Assembly (NCBI GenBank): GCA_951799405.1
Contig: OX637337.1
Coordinates: forward strand, 3,162,001 to 3,226,000
Reading direction: 5' to 3'
Length of the DNA stretch: 64,000 nt
From: Agapetus fuscipes
Taxonomy: Eukaryota; Arthropoda; Insecta; Trichoptera; Glossosomatidae
Of this stretch, positions 53,201 through 62,259 are shown one piece after another (the first letter of the stretch is position 1; every line of letters starts with the position of its first letter). The notes below the pieces were generated by a model that searched no databases, was not told where the DNA came from, and saw nothing but the letters and a program-made list of their open reading frames with translations. Made by a program: the position numbers and the translations under genes.

Positions 53201-53224
53201 TTGATCTGTGATGTTGGCGGCTAG
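50222..53224 (+). CDS. LINE endonuclease-reverse transcriptase (RTE-like)
   Basis: 1000 residues, no stop. The N-terminal ~265 residues form an APE-type endonuclease: TWNVRRM (Asn30), VTETKM (Glu58), ACYAP (128-131), LGDMNGW (Asp165, Asn167), IIDYI (Asp232) and GSDH (256-259). A basic linker follows (271-285, KKKRKKK). The reverse transcriptase includes NFRPISLLS (562-570), FVDLEKAFDSVD (Asp632), KGVRQGCVMSP (687-697), YADDAVLVSD (catalytic 730-733) and EFVYLGS (795-801). The C-terminus has RWFGHMERM, GRGRPRKVWMDQI and CKDRKKWR. It nicks target DNA and copies the LINE RNA there. All catalytic residues are present, so it may be active. CR1/Jockey affiliation is less likely because the C-terminal Cys knuckle is absent. 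Confidence 0.93.
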   Translation: MFANINAVPLCRKTAINLLRENEWVFGTWNVRRMNECKEKEIVNVMNEKRIQVMGVTETKMKGNGEKVLMNGELYIWSGVEDGNERQGVGVVISENVKGCITGYQRISPRVLTVKLKTNRMKIFLVACYAPVDSECMDVKMRFWNELNAVVRESKKNEYIIILGDMNGWVGTQRDECVKIVGPSGRGVVNDNGRHLIALCAEHSLFASNTWFRHKDVHLYTRQIVGSRTIIDYICVDERLRGAVRDSRVYRGPEIGSDHYLLCAKIMIGEVRKKKRKKKVRKPRIKVESLSDENVKVKYKSEIQKKLSVNELEKNVNEKDIESMWKFMKEGMIECARKVCGETKGGRLKGDAWWNAKVKEAVKVKKECYKKWLNDRNDRKLEDEYKIAKQMAKNVVYESKANEQRKIDEKMNRSFTDSRKEFWRWVGANRNKDSALTTPGIKSAVGEMVWEKDEVCKRWKEYFEGIFGRGERILFRKMTEENEFRILKEEIKVSIECLKNGKSAGFDGINGEMLKAGGECVIDWMYELCKLCVNAGVVPMDWRKAVIVPIYKGKGDKKDCQNFRPISLLSIPGKVFCKVIIKNVILTTSERISDIQSGFMAGRGCVDQIFTLRQLVEKQLSVRRKLFTAFVDLEKAFDSVDRGMLWDVLKAYGVNGALLGAVHANYENSTACVRIDDEYSEWFEVFKGVRQGCVMSPWLFNIVMDKCVRDARLDDCGLMIGESKVSVLLYADDAVLVSDSAVELQTMLSRLNEALLGNYLKLNASKTKVLIFERNEENTNYEFRINGMNVDVVNEFVYLGSKFEKDGRMTGELERRVMKGRCVLGATACIAKNQNISKNARLAVRSGILLPTLMYGSEAWTVNESEISKVHTVEMDFLRSMIGKKRSDRVRNDFVRKECGAKESVKVKIKRSLLRWFGHMERMNEERLTKKVYVGRIDGCRGRGRPRKVWMDQISEIANEWNIQSHNKRRACMKKVMTLEEMKEVCKDRKKWRLICDVGG

Positions 53225-53325
53225 GGTTTGTTAAAGTGAATTTGGTTTTATGATTTAGTTTTTTATGTCCATGTATATATTGTTATTTTTATTCTTTGAT
53301 TTTAAAAAATGTAATTTGTCATGTA

Positions 53326-53588
53326 TGTTCCTTGACTTATAGGTTGTTATGCGGCTGACCACCCATAATATAAAAATTGGTTCACTTTGCCAATGTCACC
53401 CCTGTTTCAGGGAAGGACGGCAAGAGTTGCAAGGCTTATGTTCATTTGAGATTGGGTTTTTATATTGTAGGTCCACATGCGGCATGTGTTAGCGCGAAAT
53501 TATACATATCTGCTTGTGGGAATGCATTTAGTATAAATCTTAAATGATATATATCTTTGCAGCTTAGATTAGATTAGATTAGATTAGA
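53326..53588 (+). repeat. 3-prime module of the intact LINE
   Basis: TATGTTCCTTGACTTATAGG to the four TTAGA units. Contains CCCTGTTTCAGGG (5-bp stem) and CACATGCGGCATGTG (7-bp stem, one-base loop). Reference copy for the whole dispersed family. Confidence 0.9.
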
Positions 53589-53819
53589 TAATATTTTCGA
53601 TTTCAACCTCCAATGAACCAAACACAATGAGTAGAGATAGTTGCTCCGCTACAAATATAGGTCAGGAATCTTTTCATCTCACTCTACGTAATTAAAAAAG
53701 CAATACTGCTGAAAGAGACGATTGATTTGTGCACTTTCCATTTTAAAATTGAATAACCTCTCCGTGTATTAGTCGTTTAAAGGCTTTTCCCTTTTCCTAG
53801 GTAATTGAGTTACCAGTAC

Positions 53820-53865
53820 TAAAACTGTACGTTTTAACTCAACCATAGCGTTTTACTGAAATGGT
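53820..53865. repeat. P2 palindrome fragment
   Basis: AACTGTACGTTTTAACTCAAC and CATAGCGTTTTACTGAAATG, cut by the LINE tail at 53866. Confidence 0.5.
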
Positions 53866-54580
53866 ATTTTATTTTATTTATTTATTCACAATCATACACC
53901 AACAGGCACAACATAAAAATAGCACATTAGGCAAATTAACAAAAGAAGAAATCATGTTGCACCCCATTACCGGTGTAAGCGTAATACAATGTGATAAAAA
54001 AAGCACACAAAAATATCAAGATAATTTCACTTACATACTAAGGATAAAAACATTTTTTTTTTTTAAAACGGAATACAACATTAAAAAATTCAAACAACAA
54101 TAATAAAATAATATAAATAGAAGTAGTAGGGAAGAAAGGAAGGGGAAGGGGAAGGGATACTCACTGCTCAAGTATAGCTAAAATTGATCTTTTAAATAAA
54201 TTAGAACTACCGTGAAACAGATCGACATCTTTAAATTTATTGTTATAATTTTTAGTCATTCTTAGCAGAGGATTTCGCAAACCTGCATTGGTAACGTGAC
54301 GCTTTTAATGTGAAAGGGCCAAAATGATCGTCTAACTGTTGGGACCGCGAAGTCTATCAATTTCAGTAATAGGGGTGTGTCTAGTGCAGACATACAAATT
54401 CTGCGTAGAATACAGGCATCTGCAAGTTCACGCCTCGACGAGAGGTCTATTAAGTCATTGAAACGGGATGTTCTGAATCTGTGATTTCCAATTCGTATTA
54501 GTTTATGTTGGATTTTTTCCAATGCAACGTTATATTTGTCATATAAGGGATTCCGTATTGGAACTGAAACATTATCTAGG
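53866..54580 (-). mobile_element. Jockey/CR1-like LINE, 5-prime truncated
   Basis: (AAATA)n tail at 53866-53886, 3-prime UTR, then the coding remnant at 54262-54570. Same tail type and order as 1131-2166. Confidence 0.75.
54262..54570 (-). pseudogene. Jockey/CR1-like reverse transcriptase C-terminus
   Basis: Reads IRNPLYDKYNVALEKIQHKL, then RIGNHRFRTSRFNDLIDLSS, LADACILRRIC. This is the counterpart of IWNPHYKVNTNRIENIQKIF at 1476-2159, with a Pro-x-Tyr-Asp-Lys-Tyr variant. It stops earlier than the 1476 copy. Confidence 0.75.
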
Positions 54581-54708
54581 GTCGCGATTTTAGTTTACAT
54601 GCATGCTTTGATTGAATTTGTACGGAATATTTTGCACTTGGGTTACGCGGTACCATTAGAGCTGAAAGGGTAGAGAGATGGCATACTATAGGAAGTATTC
54701 CCGTAATG

Positions 54709-55917
54709 CAGGTGTGTTAAACATGCGGCCCGCCAATATTCAATGGACTGCGGCCCGCCGAGACTTTTGAAATCTTAAATTTTTACACAGTAAGTTTTAA
54801 GTACTCCATTATAATTTATTTCAGTGTTGCAAGTCGCTTCTGATATTTATTCTGTTCAAAAAATAGCTGTAAAACTCTAACGTTTACGCCTAAAAAGGCA
54901 GCTTCATAAATAATCATTCCTGAAAACATAAGTTTTACCAATGTTTTACCAATGAAAAATTAAGTTTCAATGTCGTACCAAATTTACCGAAATATAATAC
55001 GAACGTCACATTTTTCGTCTTATAAGAATCCGTTAGTTTTATTTCCGTAAAAAGTTACCGACAGAATTAACCGACAGCCGACCTATCGATTAATGGCAGA
55101 TACCGGCTGGTTAGTTAAGGTTTTAGGTTAGGTCAGCTGTCAAAGCATTGTTTCTTTGCGGTGAGTTTTGCGTGTCATTGGACTTCTTCGCTCTGTCCTG
55201 TTGAAGATAATTTCTTCCGACAGTGATAGAGAATTCATTAAAATTGGGCTATTTAGTCGTTTTCGTATTTGTCATAAGCAACTTTAGGTTATGTTTCGTC
55301 TCTGACAGCAAACGGATGACGTAAGGTAATGAATGCACGTAAAGAATTATCGAAAATACGAGTGCATTATTGAAAATTAACGGATGGTTAAAAAAAAGCT
55401 TTATAGGACGACCATCGGTAAGATCAATCCGTTAGTTAATTATTATCGAGATACTTAAGGATATTTGGTCTCTTGTTTATAAGACCGGCCCTAAATTATT
55501 ACATTGACACATCTATCGTTTCGGCCCGCGACATCTAACGGCTACTATTATTACTGCGATAAGTTGGATAAAAACACATGCTTGTCCAATTTGAGATTGA
55601 GTTGGTTTCTACCCTACTCCCCCTTCGACGATATTATAACTGTCATAAGTTGAGTAGAAACACGCACTTATTCGGTTGGTCAATTTTGAGATTGAGTGCA
55701 TTCTTACCGCCCTCCCCCGTCGACGTTTTTCATTTGATTGTAAAAACCTTGCACCTCGAATCTTAGCTGCCCCCAACTTAGTAACTGTAACGCCGTCGTT
55801 ATTCCGCTAGGCGTGGCCATAGCCTCTGCAAAGTCGCCTCAATTTCTTTTTATCCTACTATTACGAGTACAAATGAGATCGTGTGGCCCGCAGTATCATA
55901 TGAGTTTGGCACGCCTG
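54709..55917. mobile_element. hAT-like non-autonomous element, 1.2 kb
   Basis: The left CAGGTGTGTTAAACATGCGG and right TGAGTTTGGCACGCCTG are imperfect inverted ends of the CAGGxGTGxxAAAC type. GCGGCCCGC / GTGTGGCCCGCAG lie just inside. Flanks CCGTAATG and CTGTAATG match 7/8. There is no transposase frame. Inside, an ~80-bp direct repeat with ATTTGAGATTGAGTTGGTTT / TTTTGAGATTGAGTGCATTC lies at 55586-55730. Confidence 0.8.
55786..55860 (-). mobile_element. RTE-2 end inside the hAT element
   Basis: GTAACTGTAACGCCGTCG, TAGGCGTGGCCATAGCCTC, TTTCTTTTTATCCTAC. Confidence 0.7.
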
Positions 55918-55925
55918 CTGTAATG

Positions 55926-56129
55926 TACGGAGCTTTGCCATTTTCACATGTTCCATAAACACTCGCATCAAAGAGGAAGCCCCGGTAGAGGCGCTGCACC
56001 ATATTATGTAGGTATACCTACACTCTTATCATTTCTGTGCTCCTGATGAAATTGGTTTTGCGGAAATCTACTTGCTGAAGGAAAACCTATGATTTTTCCA
56101 TACAATTTTGCAAGATTAAATATGAAATA
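55926..56129. other. Short unique spacer
   Basis: No feature recognised between the hAT element and the split module. Confidence 0.4.
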
Positions 56130-56760
56130 TTACTTAGAATCTAAGGGAAGGGCGGCAGGAATTGCAATTTTTTTTAAGTGCATATGCAGCATGTGAAATT
56201 ACACGTGTCTACCTGTGGAGTGTGGGTGTGCATTAGTATATTTATTTATTTATTTATTTACGGCGTTAGCCTTTTACGAAATAAGTACATATCAAGGGAG
56301 TTTATACAAAACAACAATAACAATAAATAATACAAGAATAAAAAGTATAAAACATTACGGTAAAACATAAAAGAAAAGAAAAGAAAAAATAAACCCATAT
56401 ATAAACACTAAACAGTAGGTTAGAAGCAAAAAAAAAGCATATCAAAAATAAAAACTTCAGAAACCATTCAAATATCACTAATAAAGAAATTCAACAGGCA
56501 GACATCGTTCATTTAATAACAATCTAAAACAATATAATTTATTATATATTATGGATGTCCCAAAAACATTTTTTTCAGACCTTGGTTATAGGTATGATAA
56601 TTATTATTATGCAGAACCAAGTCAAGTGAGGCATACTCATTACCAACACGCTGTAAACGATGCATACAACTATTGCTTTGTGCGTTAGTGCTATATAAGG
56701 TGATATAGTGATATATAAGGCTTAAATGTCAGTATATCTTTGCAGCATAGATTAAATAAA
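56130..56760 (+). repeat. LINE-1w module split by a Jockey LINE fragment
   Basis: GGGAAGGGCGGCAGGAATTGC to GGGTGTGCATTAGTATA, then after the insert AGGCTTAAATGTCAGTATATC and TTTGCAGCATAGATTAAA. ATAT-type bases repeat at both junctions. Confidence 0.75.
56238..56704 (-). mobile_element. Jockey/CR1-like LINE 3-prime fragment
   Basis: (AAATA)n tail at 56238-56260, A-rich UTR, then on the minus strand SCMHRLQRVGNEYASLDLVL as coding remnant (56600-56690). Confidence 0.65.
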
Positions 56761-56935
56761 GTGAATCTAAATTGACTTTAACCATGATTATTTTAAATTT
56801 AAATAAGATGAACTTGTTTGGTATTTGGTACGGGGGCGTGCATCCCATACAGGCAAATGCGCCTAATAGGTAGGCAATATATGGTAGTAAACGCATTTAA
56901 GCTCTATATTGCGATTTAAAATAAGGGTATGAATA
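56761..56935. other. Short unique spacer
   Basis: No feature recognised. Confidence 0.35.
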
Positions 56936-57003
56936 TATGGATGCAGCTCAGCAGAAGCTCTGACCACCTCTATCGGAATGCCGACAGAGTTACAGTGACA
57001 GTA
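56936..57003 (+). mobile_element. RTE-2 end
   Basis: ATGGATGCAGCTCAGCAGAAGC, TATCGGAATGCCGACAGAGT, TACAGTGACAGT tail. Confidence 0.75.
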
Positions 57004-57200
57004 GAATTCAAAATTTATGTTCGATTGGGGCCATCGTTAGCACTTCAGTCAATTTCAAAGGAGTGGGAGAATTTTTTTTTTCTGACATTATTTGCCTATA
57101 CCCTATGCACGCGCCTGATTTGGTATAATGCAAAACAAAAATCAATACCTTGTTATTTTGTCGTATGCATAATATGCACTCATAGCTAATACTCATATCC

Positions 57201-57624
57201 ATATCGACGGTTAAAAGGCAGTAGGGCATAAGCGACATAAACTAAATTGTTCAGGAGAGCTGTTTAAAGTTTGAGATTGCAGAAAAATGGCATAACTTTT
57301 TAATTTTTTATCGTATCGTTAAAATCAAAACAGCCCTAAAAAAATAAAAAAATAAAGGCATTTTTTTGGCATTCACCACATGTTTTACGATTTATTCACA
57401 AGCGCCTTAAGGACAAAAAAGGCCAAAATCTTGTGGGTTACACCAAAACCATACTTCGAAAACGCAGTTGTTTGCTTGGGCATCAACTACACAAAAATCA
57501 TCGTAGAGCCATGGGAGTTGGCGCATTTGAAAGAGCGAAAAATTTAAAGTAGGATAGCATTCATAACTCATTTTTGACCAAAGTGTCGCTTATGCCCTAG
57601 GTACTGCCTTTTAACCGTCGATAT
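57201..57624. mobile_element. MITE family M4, long form
   Basis: ATATCGACGGTTAAAAGGCA / TGCCTTTTAACCGTCGATAT ends and CAGTAGGGCATAAGCGACA. The extra middle (57340-57560) is absent from the 27304 copy. It can be read as VTPKPYFENAVVCLGINYTK, IIVEPWELAHLKERKI in one frame, so it may be a transposase scrap. Confidence 0.7.
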
Positions 57625-57929
57625 ATTGAGCTGTGGAAAGGTAATATACATAAAGTATTCAGCATACTACTTGCGTCTCGCTTGCGTTACTAATGACAGG
57701 TGCGGTGACACAATCACACTTGTACACCCAAGTATCAAACTCTACGTTTAACTCATCCAACAATGTGTATTCAAACTTAAACAGCGCTCTAGTGAGCGAT
57801 TTAGTTGTACTGGGGAAACGCTACGGCTTAGTGGGAACGTAATGGTTGCTACTTGGGGCCAACAAGTTGTCAGTAACCAATTACCAACAGTTGGGCAATC
57901 ACTGCACATATACTCGTATGTAGGTAGTA
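57625..57929. other. Spacer with P2-like words
   Basis: AACTCTACGTTTAACTCATCC and GCGCTCTAGTGAGCGATTTAG near 57738-57806 suggest a decayed palindrome. Confidence 0.4.
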
Positions 57930-58200
57930 GGCACCAGTCGCTCCCCCAGTTCTTGTTTATCGTATACGCCATTCTTGTCAAATATGACTTTTTCATGCAG
58001 TTGTCTTAAGAATCAAATTCTACACAATCTGAGCTAAGAAAAACCGTAAAACTCGATAATGTGAGAGTTCTTTTAAATATTTTTAAAATAAATTTCTTGT
58101 TTTCATAAGACACATTGGTCCAGTACACATGCAAACATTACTCATGTAAAATTTTCTCAATGGCGTATACGATAAACAAGAACTAAGGCAGCGACCTGCC
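57930..58200. mobile_element. MITE with ~40-bp inverted ends
   Basis: AGTTCTTGTTTATCGTATAC and GTATACGATAAACAAGAACT, extended outward by GTCGCTCCCCC / GGCAGCGAC. Only copy seen. Confidence 0.8.
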
Positions 58201-58381
58201 TGCCTTCACATTTGGACGGTCAAGTCACACGAATATCGCTTACCAGGTTTTTTTTTACGTGGATGACACCTAATACTTGACTAGGTGTGAACATACAAGA
58301 TTTTGATTGCTTTTAAGGATTCATTTTGAATCTTCAAATACGTGTCTTGAGAAATTAAGTTTTGAAAATTCGCCTATATAC

Positions 58382-58651
58382 CGGCCGGTCGATAGCTCAG
58401 TTGGTAGAGTGCTTGCATTCTACCCCGTGAGCTCGGGTTCGAATCCCACCGAGGAGGGTGTCAGAAATGATTTCCTATTTCGGTGTTTATTTCAAACCCC
58501 ATAATAAAAATACAGGCAAGGCTTACTCAGCCTTCACAAGAAATTAGTACCAGCCCCCTCGGGAGCTGGGAAACCCCCACTTCAACTGAAGTGGTTGGCG
58601 TAAGGCCGGTCCCCTTACCTGTAAAAATAAATAGGTTCAACTCGCCACAGT
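58382..58651 (+). repeat. SINE-A copy
   Basis: CGGCCGGTCGATAGCTCAGT, GGTTCGAATCCCACCGAGGA, to CAACTCGCCACAG. The last ~60 bp are deleted, jumping to TTGCGTTTTG. Confidence 0.88.
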
Positions 58652-58737
58652 TGCGTTTTGCCTCTACAGCTTATAAAACTGTAACTTATTCTGTCAATTT
58701 TACTTGGAGAGACATATGGAGAGAATGAATGAAGAAC

Positions 58738-58978
58738 CGACTGTAACTGTAACTCTGTCGCCATTTCGCTAGGGGTGACCAGAGTGTCTGCAGATTTGCC
58801 TCCATTTTTTCCTATCCTTGCAGACTTCGTTTAATTCATTCATATCCATCACGTTTTCAATATGTTTCCTTCTTTTACATTCGCTTTGTATATCCCATTC
58901 TTTCACAATTTCACCAATCTGATCCAGCCCTACTTTTCTCGGTCTTCCCTTTACTATGCAATATTCAAATGTCTGAAA
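58738..58978 (-). pseudogene. RTE-2 LINE C-terminal coding remnant with tail
   Basis: On the minus strand: KGRPRKVGLDQIGEIVKEWD, RRKHIENVMDMNELNEVC, KDR.KWRQI, stop region, then GCGACAGAGTTACAGTTACAG tail. Closest in order to residues 943-995 of the intact LINE but a distinct family by its 3-prime end. Confidence 0.85.
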
Positions 58979-59051
58979 TTAGATATACATACATCTGTGA
59001 ATGGTGAGATGCTACATCTAATTCCAATTGTAGTCTATAGACTGGCACTCA

Positions 59052-59211
59052 TGTACCAGCCCCCTCGGGAGCTGGGAAACCCCCACTTCAACTGAAGTGG
59101 TTGGCGTAAGACCGGCCTCTTACCTGTTAAAATAAATAGGTTCACTCGCCAAGATAACGCCCGATAACGCGGCAAGAAGTTACACTATATGTGTAGCTTC
59201 ATTGCGTTGCG
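59052..59211 (+). repeat. SINE-A 3-prime half
   Basis: TGTACCAGCCCCCTCGGGAG to TGTGTAGCTTCATTGCGTTG. Confidence 0.85.
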
Positions 59212-59815
59212 ATGATCAAAAGTTCACGTAACTGTATAGATTTAAAAGCGGTAATATATACATTTCGCACGTTTAATAATAAAGAGAAGTAACTCGAAAA
59301 TTGGGAAAATCGAGATTTTGTAATAAAACGCAAGAACAATGCGAGAAGAATAGGTAGAATGCGACAGCCATTCAATTTGGACGAATATGACCGAGATAAA
59401 ACATCGGCCGCCTTTATCATCCCATACAAGTTGTACTGGATGTATGAACTTCAAACGTGATTTCCCAACATTCATGTTTTTTTAGTCAATGCTCTTTATT
59501 ATTAAACGTGCGATCTGTTGGTGCTCATATTTTCGATTCTGACCTTTTTAATGTTAATCCCAATTAATAAGACAATTGTTCAAGTCTATTCATCTGTTAA
59601 TTGCTTCCACATTTAACTTTTCAGTCGGCAGAAGTTCACATACAAAAATCTGGAAACAATCAAAAGCAGTGCAGTATTGTTGTAGGTGTAATGATTTCCC
59701 AGCGGACAAGAGCGTAACTCACTTCCTGCATGCATCACCTACATATAAACTGCGAGTATAAAACATTGCACCAACTCCTACGATATAACATTTGTAGCTG
59801 ATGGGAGCTGCATAT
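59212..59815. other. No recognised feature
   Basis: Unique sequence; overlapping minus frames 59199-59475 lack motifs. Confidence 0.45.
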
Positions 59816-60292
59816 CTAATCTAATCTAAATCTAAGCTGCAAAGATATGTATCAATTGAGATTCATATTAAATGCATTCCCACAAGCAGACATGCATAAT
59901 TTCGCGCTTACACATGCCGCATGTGGACCTACAATATAAAAAACCCAATCTCAAATGAACATAAGCCCTGCAACTCTTGCCGACCTTCCCTGAAGCAGGG
60001 GTGACATTGGCAAAGTGAACCATTTTTTACAGTATGGGTGGTCAGCCGCATACCAACCTATCAGTCAAGGAGTATCTACAAGCAATTAATACAATCAAAT
60101 ATGTATATAAAACAAATAAACTCTAAACAATTAAACAGTAAAAAATTAAAAAAAAACTACCAAACATATTTTTGTAAATTTAAAAGCCTCAGCTTTAACC
60201 GCCAGCATTACAGATCAACCGCCATTTCTTTCGATCCTTGCATACTTCTTTCATTTCATCCAGAGCCATAACCTTTTTATACAAGCTCTCCT
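59816..60292 (-). mobile_element. LINE-1w 3-prime end with coding C-terminus
   Basis: Minus strand: coding VMALDEMKEVCKDRKKWRLI (60195-60280) almost identical in order to residues 976-995 of the intact LINE, stop, ~115-bp UTR, the full module, and a TCTAATCTAATCTAAATC tail. It inserted into or truncated the LTR that follows. Confidence 0.9.
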
Positions 60293-60712
60293 ATAGTAAT
60301 ATATAAGTATATATAAGTAGGATTAATTATTATAAGTACCTGGGGTAAAAAAATATTATAAGAAAGTAACTAGCAATCATCACCATTATGCACTCGAAGC
60401 TTTTGGAAGACCGTTCTCTCGAAGGTTCCAGCAAAATTGGCTTCTAGTAAATTCTATCGCTGGAGTATAAAAAGCCGCGAACGGCTTGCAGGAGTCAGTC
60501 TTGATACGACACTCTTCTTCTAAACACGAAAGACAGTAGGTACATGTGAACACAAACCATCTGTGAAATAAATGTAAATTGCTAAACCATAAATGTGAAT
60601 TGTAAAAAATAAATATAAATTGTTAAATAAATCTAAGTGTAACATAAATATCCTGTAAAGAAGACCAGTTTTTTTTTAATTTGAAGACTATTTGAATCCT
60701 AAAAACATAACA
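60293..60712 (+). repeat. LTR, start truncated
   Basis: GAGTATAAAAAGCCGCGAACG is a TATA-type core promoter. It ends TTGAATCCTAAAAACATAACA, like the LTR ends at 6746 and 41185. GAAGACCAGTTTTTTTTTAA and AATTTGAAGACTATTTGAA parallel 6697-6730. Confidence 0.7.
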
Positions 60713-60744
60713 AAACATAGCTCCTATTTCATAAAAAAAACGTA

Positions 60745-60860
60745 TGAAATCTAAATCACACCCTAGGAGTGCTGTCGTATCTTCAATACATTTTCCGACA
60801 TACACGATCGAGGGGCGTTTATTTAAATGTTTTACACTCGGGGTACAGTATAGAACAATG
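60745..60860. repeat. P1 palindromic MITE
   Basis: CACCCTAGGAGTGCTGTCG and TACACGATCGAGGGGCG with TGTTTTACACTCGG. Confidence 0.6.
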
Positions 60861-60898
60861 TATGCACACAGTACGTACATTCAACCGGGTTATGGGTT

Positions 60899-60978
60899 AT
60901 GATAGGAAGAAATGGAGGCAACTCTGCAGAGGCTCTGGCCACCCCTAGCGGAATGACGACAGAGTTACTGTTACAGTG
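60899..60978 (+). mobile_element. RTE-2 LINE 3-prime end, best preserved
   Basis: GATAGGAAGAAATGGAGGCA, TCTGGCCACCCCTAGCGGAA and CAGAGTTACTGTTACAG. Defines the GTTACA tail. Confidence 0.85.
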
Positions 60979-60987
60979 ATCATACCG

Positions 60988-61100
60988 ACCGGTCTTAGTC
61001 TAGTGATTAACGCTTCAGACTCGTAATCGGAAGCTGGTCGATTCGATTCCTGTTGGATTACAAAATGGCATTTTAATTTTCAAATTTCTCTTCGTTTTCC
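60988..61100 (+). repeat. SINE-B head, truncated body
   Basis: CGACCGGTCTTAGTCTAGTG, TTAACGCTTCAGACTCG, GATTCGATTCCTG, CAAATTTCTCTTCGTTTTCC. Confidence 0.7.
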
Positions 61101-61269
61101 GACATCCATGAGGACACATTATTTTGTCTCTTTGATTTGATTTTGATTCAAATGATTTGTTTAACACTTTTTTGGACTGAAATTAGTGTTTTTACTTTCA
61201 CAAGTTCCGCACAAACATACATTTACATTTTAAAAAATGTGACGGCCGGGTTGCTTGGGAAAAGGCTGA

Positions 61270-61445
61270 GAGCTCGTTCCTACTTGTCAGGTGTCGGATC
61301 TGTATATTAATCGGAGCTTCCAGTGGCAGAACATTATGTATGAAGCTATTCACACTTATCGGAAACCGATTTTGTCCGAAATGTTCTGCCACTGGAACCT
61401 CCGATTAATATACGAATCCGACACCCGACAAGTGGGAACGGGCTC
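61270..61445. mobile_element. MITE with ~65-bp inverted ends
   Basis: GAGCTCGTTCCTACTTGTCA / CGACAAGTGGGAACGGGCTC and GGCAGAACATT / AATGTTCTGCC. A target duplication is not clear. Confidence 0.8.
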
Positions 61446-61492
61446 TAATTAGTGTCCTCATTGAGCTATCCGTCCTTTCAACCGAAAATGTT

Positions 61493-61573
61493 GGTATGTA
61501 AAAATAAATAGGTTCCATTTCCAAAACGCGACGAAAAGTTATTCTAAATGCGTAGCTTAGTTACGTTACGTGT
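61493..61573 (+). repeat. SINE-A 3-prime fragment
   Basis: GTAAAAATAAATAGGTTCCA to GCGTAGCTTAGTTACGTTACG. Confidence 0.75.
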
Positions 61574-61984
61574 GATCCTTGGATGATTCATGGTACGTAT
61601 GTTTTTTTTTATTTTGTAAGGAGAATTTACCTTAGGTTGCGGATGAGCCACGACTTTGCTGTGTGTGAATAAGATCGTAAATTAATTAGCACAATGTTTC
61701 AGCTGCAGCACAGTTAATCTGCACACGGCTTGCGCGCAACAATAATCCACCTTTACAGTAATTGTTGCCCGACTTCTCATAAGCGCGGCAGCCATTGTCG
61801 GCCCAGCCCCCTTTCATCGTAATCACCCACCTACCGACTTAATTATAATATTCATTAACAGCGCGCAAATACATAATTACCGCTTTATAAAATTGCCCAC
61901 TAAATTCATTTGTATGTACGCAGATTAATCTAGAAGACTTTCTAATACTCTGATTAAATTTAGTTTTTCGTTATCTTGATTTTT
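61574..61984. other. Repeat-free block, less AT-rich
   Basis: 61620-61930 is free of the families listed here and contains evenly mixed sequence with TAATTA core motifs (61853, 61869). A conserved non-coding element is possible, but one genome cannot show this. Confidence 0.35.
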
Positions 61985-62255
61985 TTTTAATAGATTTGTG
62001 AAGAAGAATTAAGAGCAATTCACCAACCTATTCTGCCTGGCCAGACACAGGTATTAATATCATCAATTAATAATTCATTATTGTTTATTTTTAAAGAATT
62101 ATTAATTAATATTTACCCAATAACATATTATGTTGCACCAGGGTCAAAGTTTTGGCCAAATGACCCAAGCGGGGATCGAACCAACGTTATTCCATTCCAA
62201 ACACGCTAGAACGATCGGCCCACATGGCCCCCTCGGCCATAACACCAACATCTTA
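61985..62255 (-). repeat. SINE-C copy
   Basis: GAAGAAGAATTAAGAGCAATTC to GGCCATAACACCAACATC, with B box GGGGATCGAACCAACG in reverse. Slightly longer body than at 34137. Confidence 0.85.
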
Positions 62256-62259
62256 CGGA

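Larger units (their letters stand above)
49925..53588 (+). mobile_element. RTE-like LINE (LINE-1w), apparently full length
   Basis: Comprises a GC-rich probable 5-prime region (about 49925-50040), an AT-rich leader, one long ORF (50222-53224), a ~100-bp UTR and the 3-prime module ending in TTAGATTAGATTAGATTAGA. About 3.6 kb, in the usual range for RTE. The 5-prime boundary is inferred, since no target duplication could be found to prove it. Truncated relatives at 458, 19693, 24460 and 59816 share its 3-prime sequence. Confidence 0.8.
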
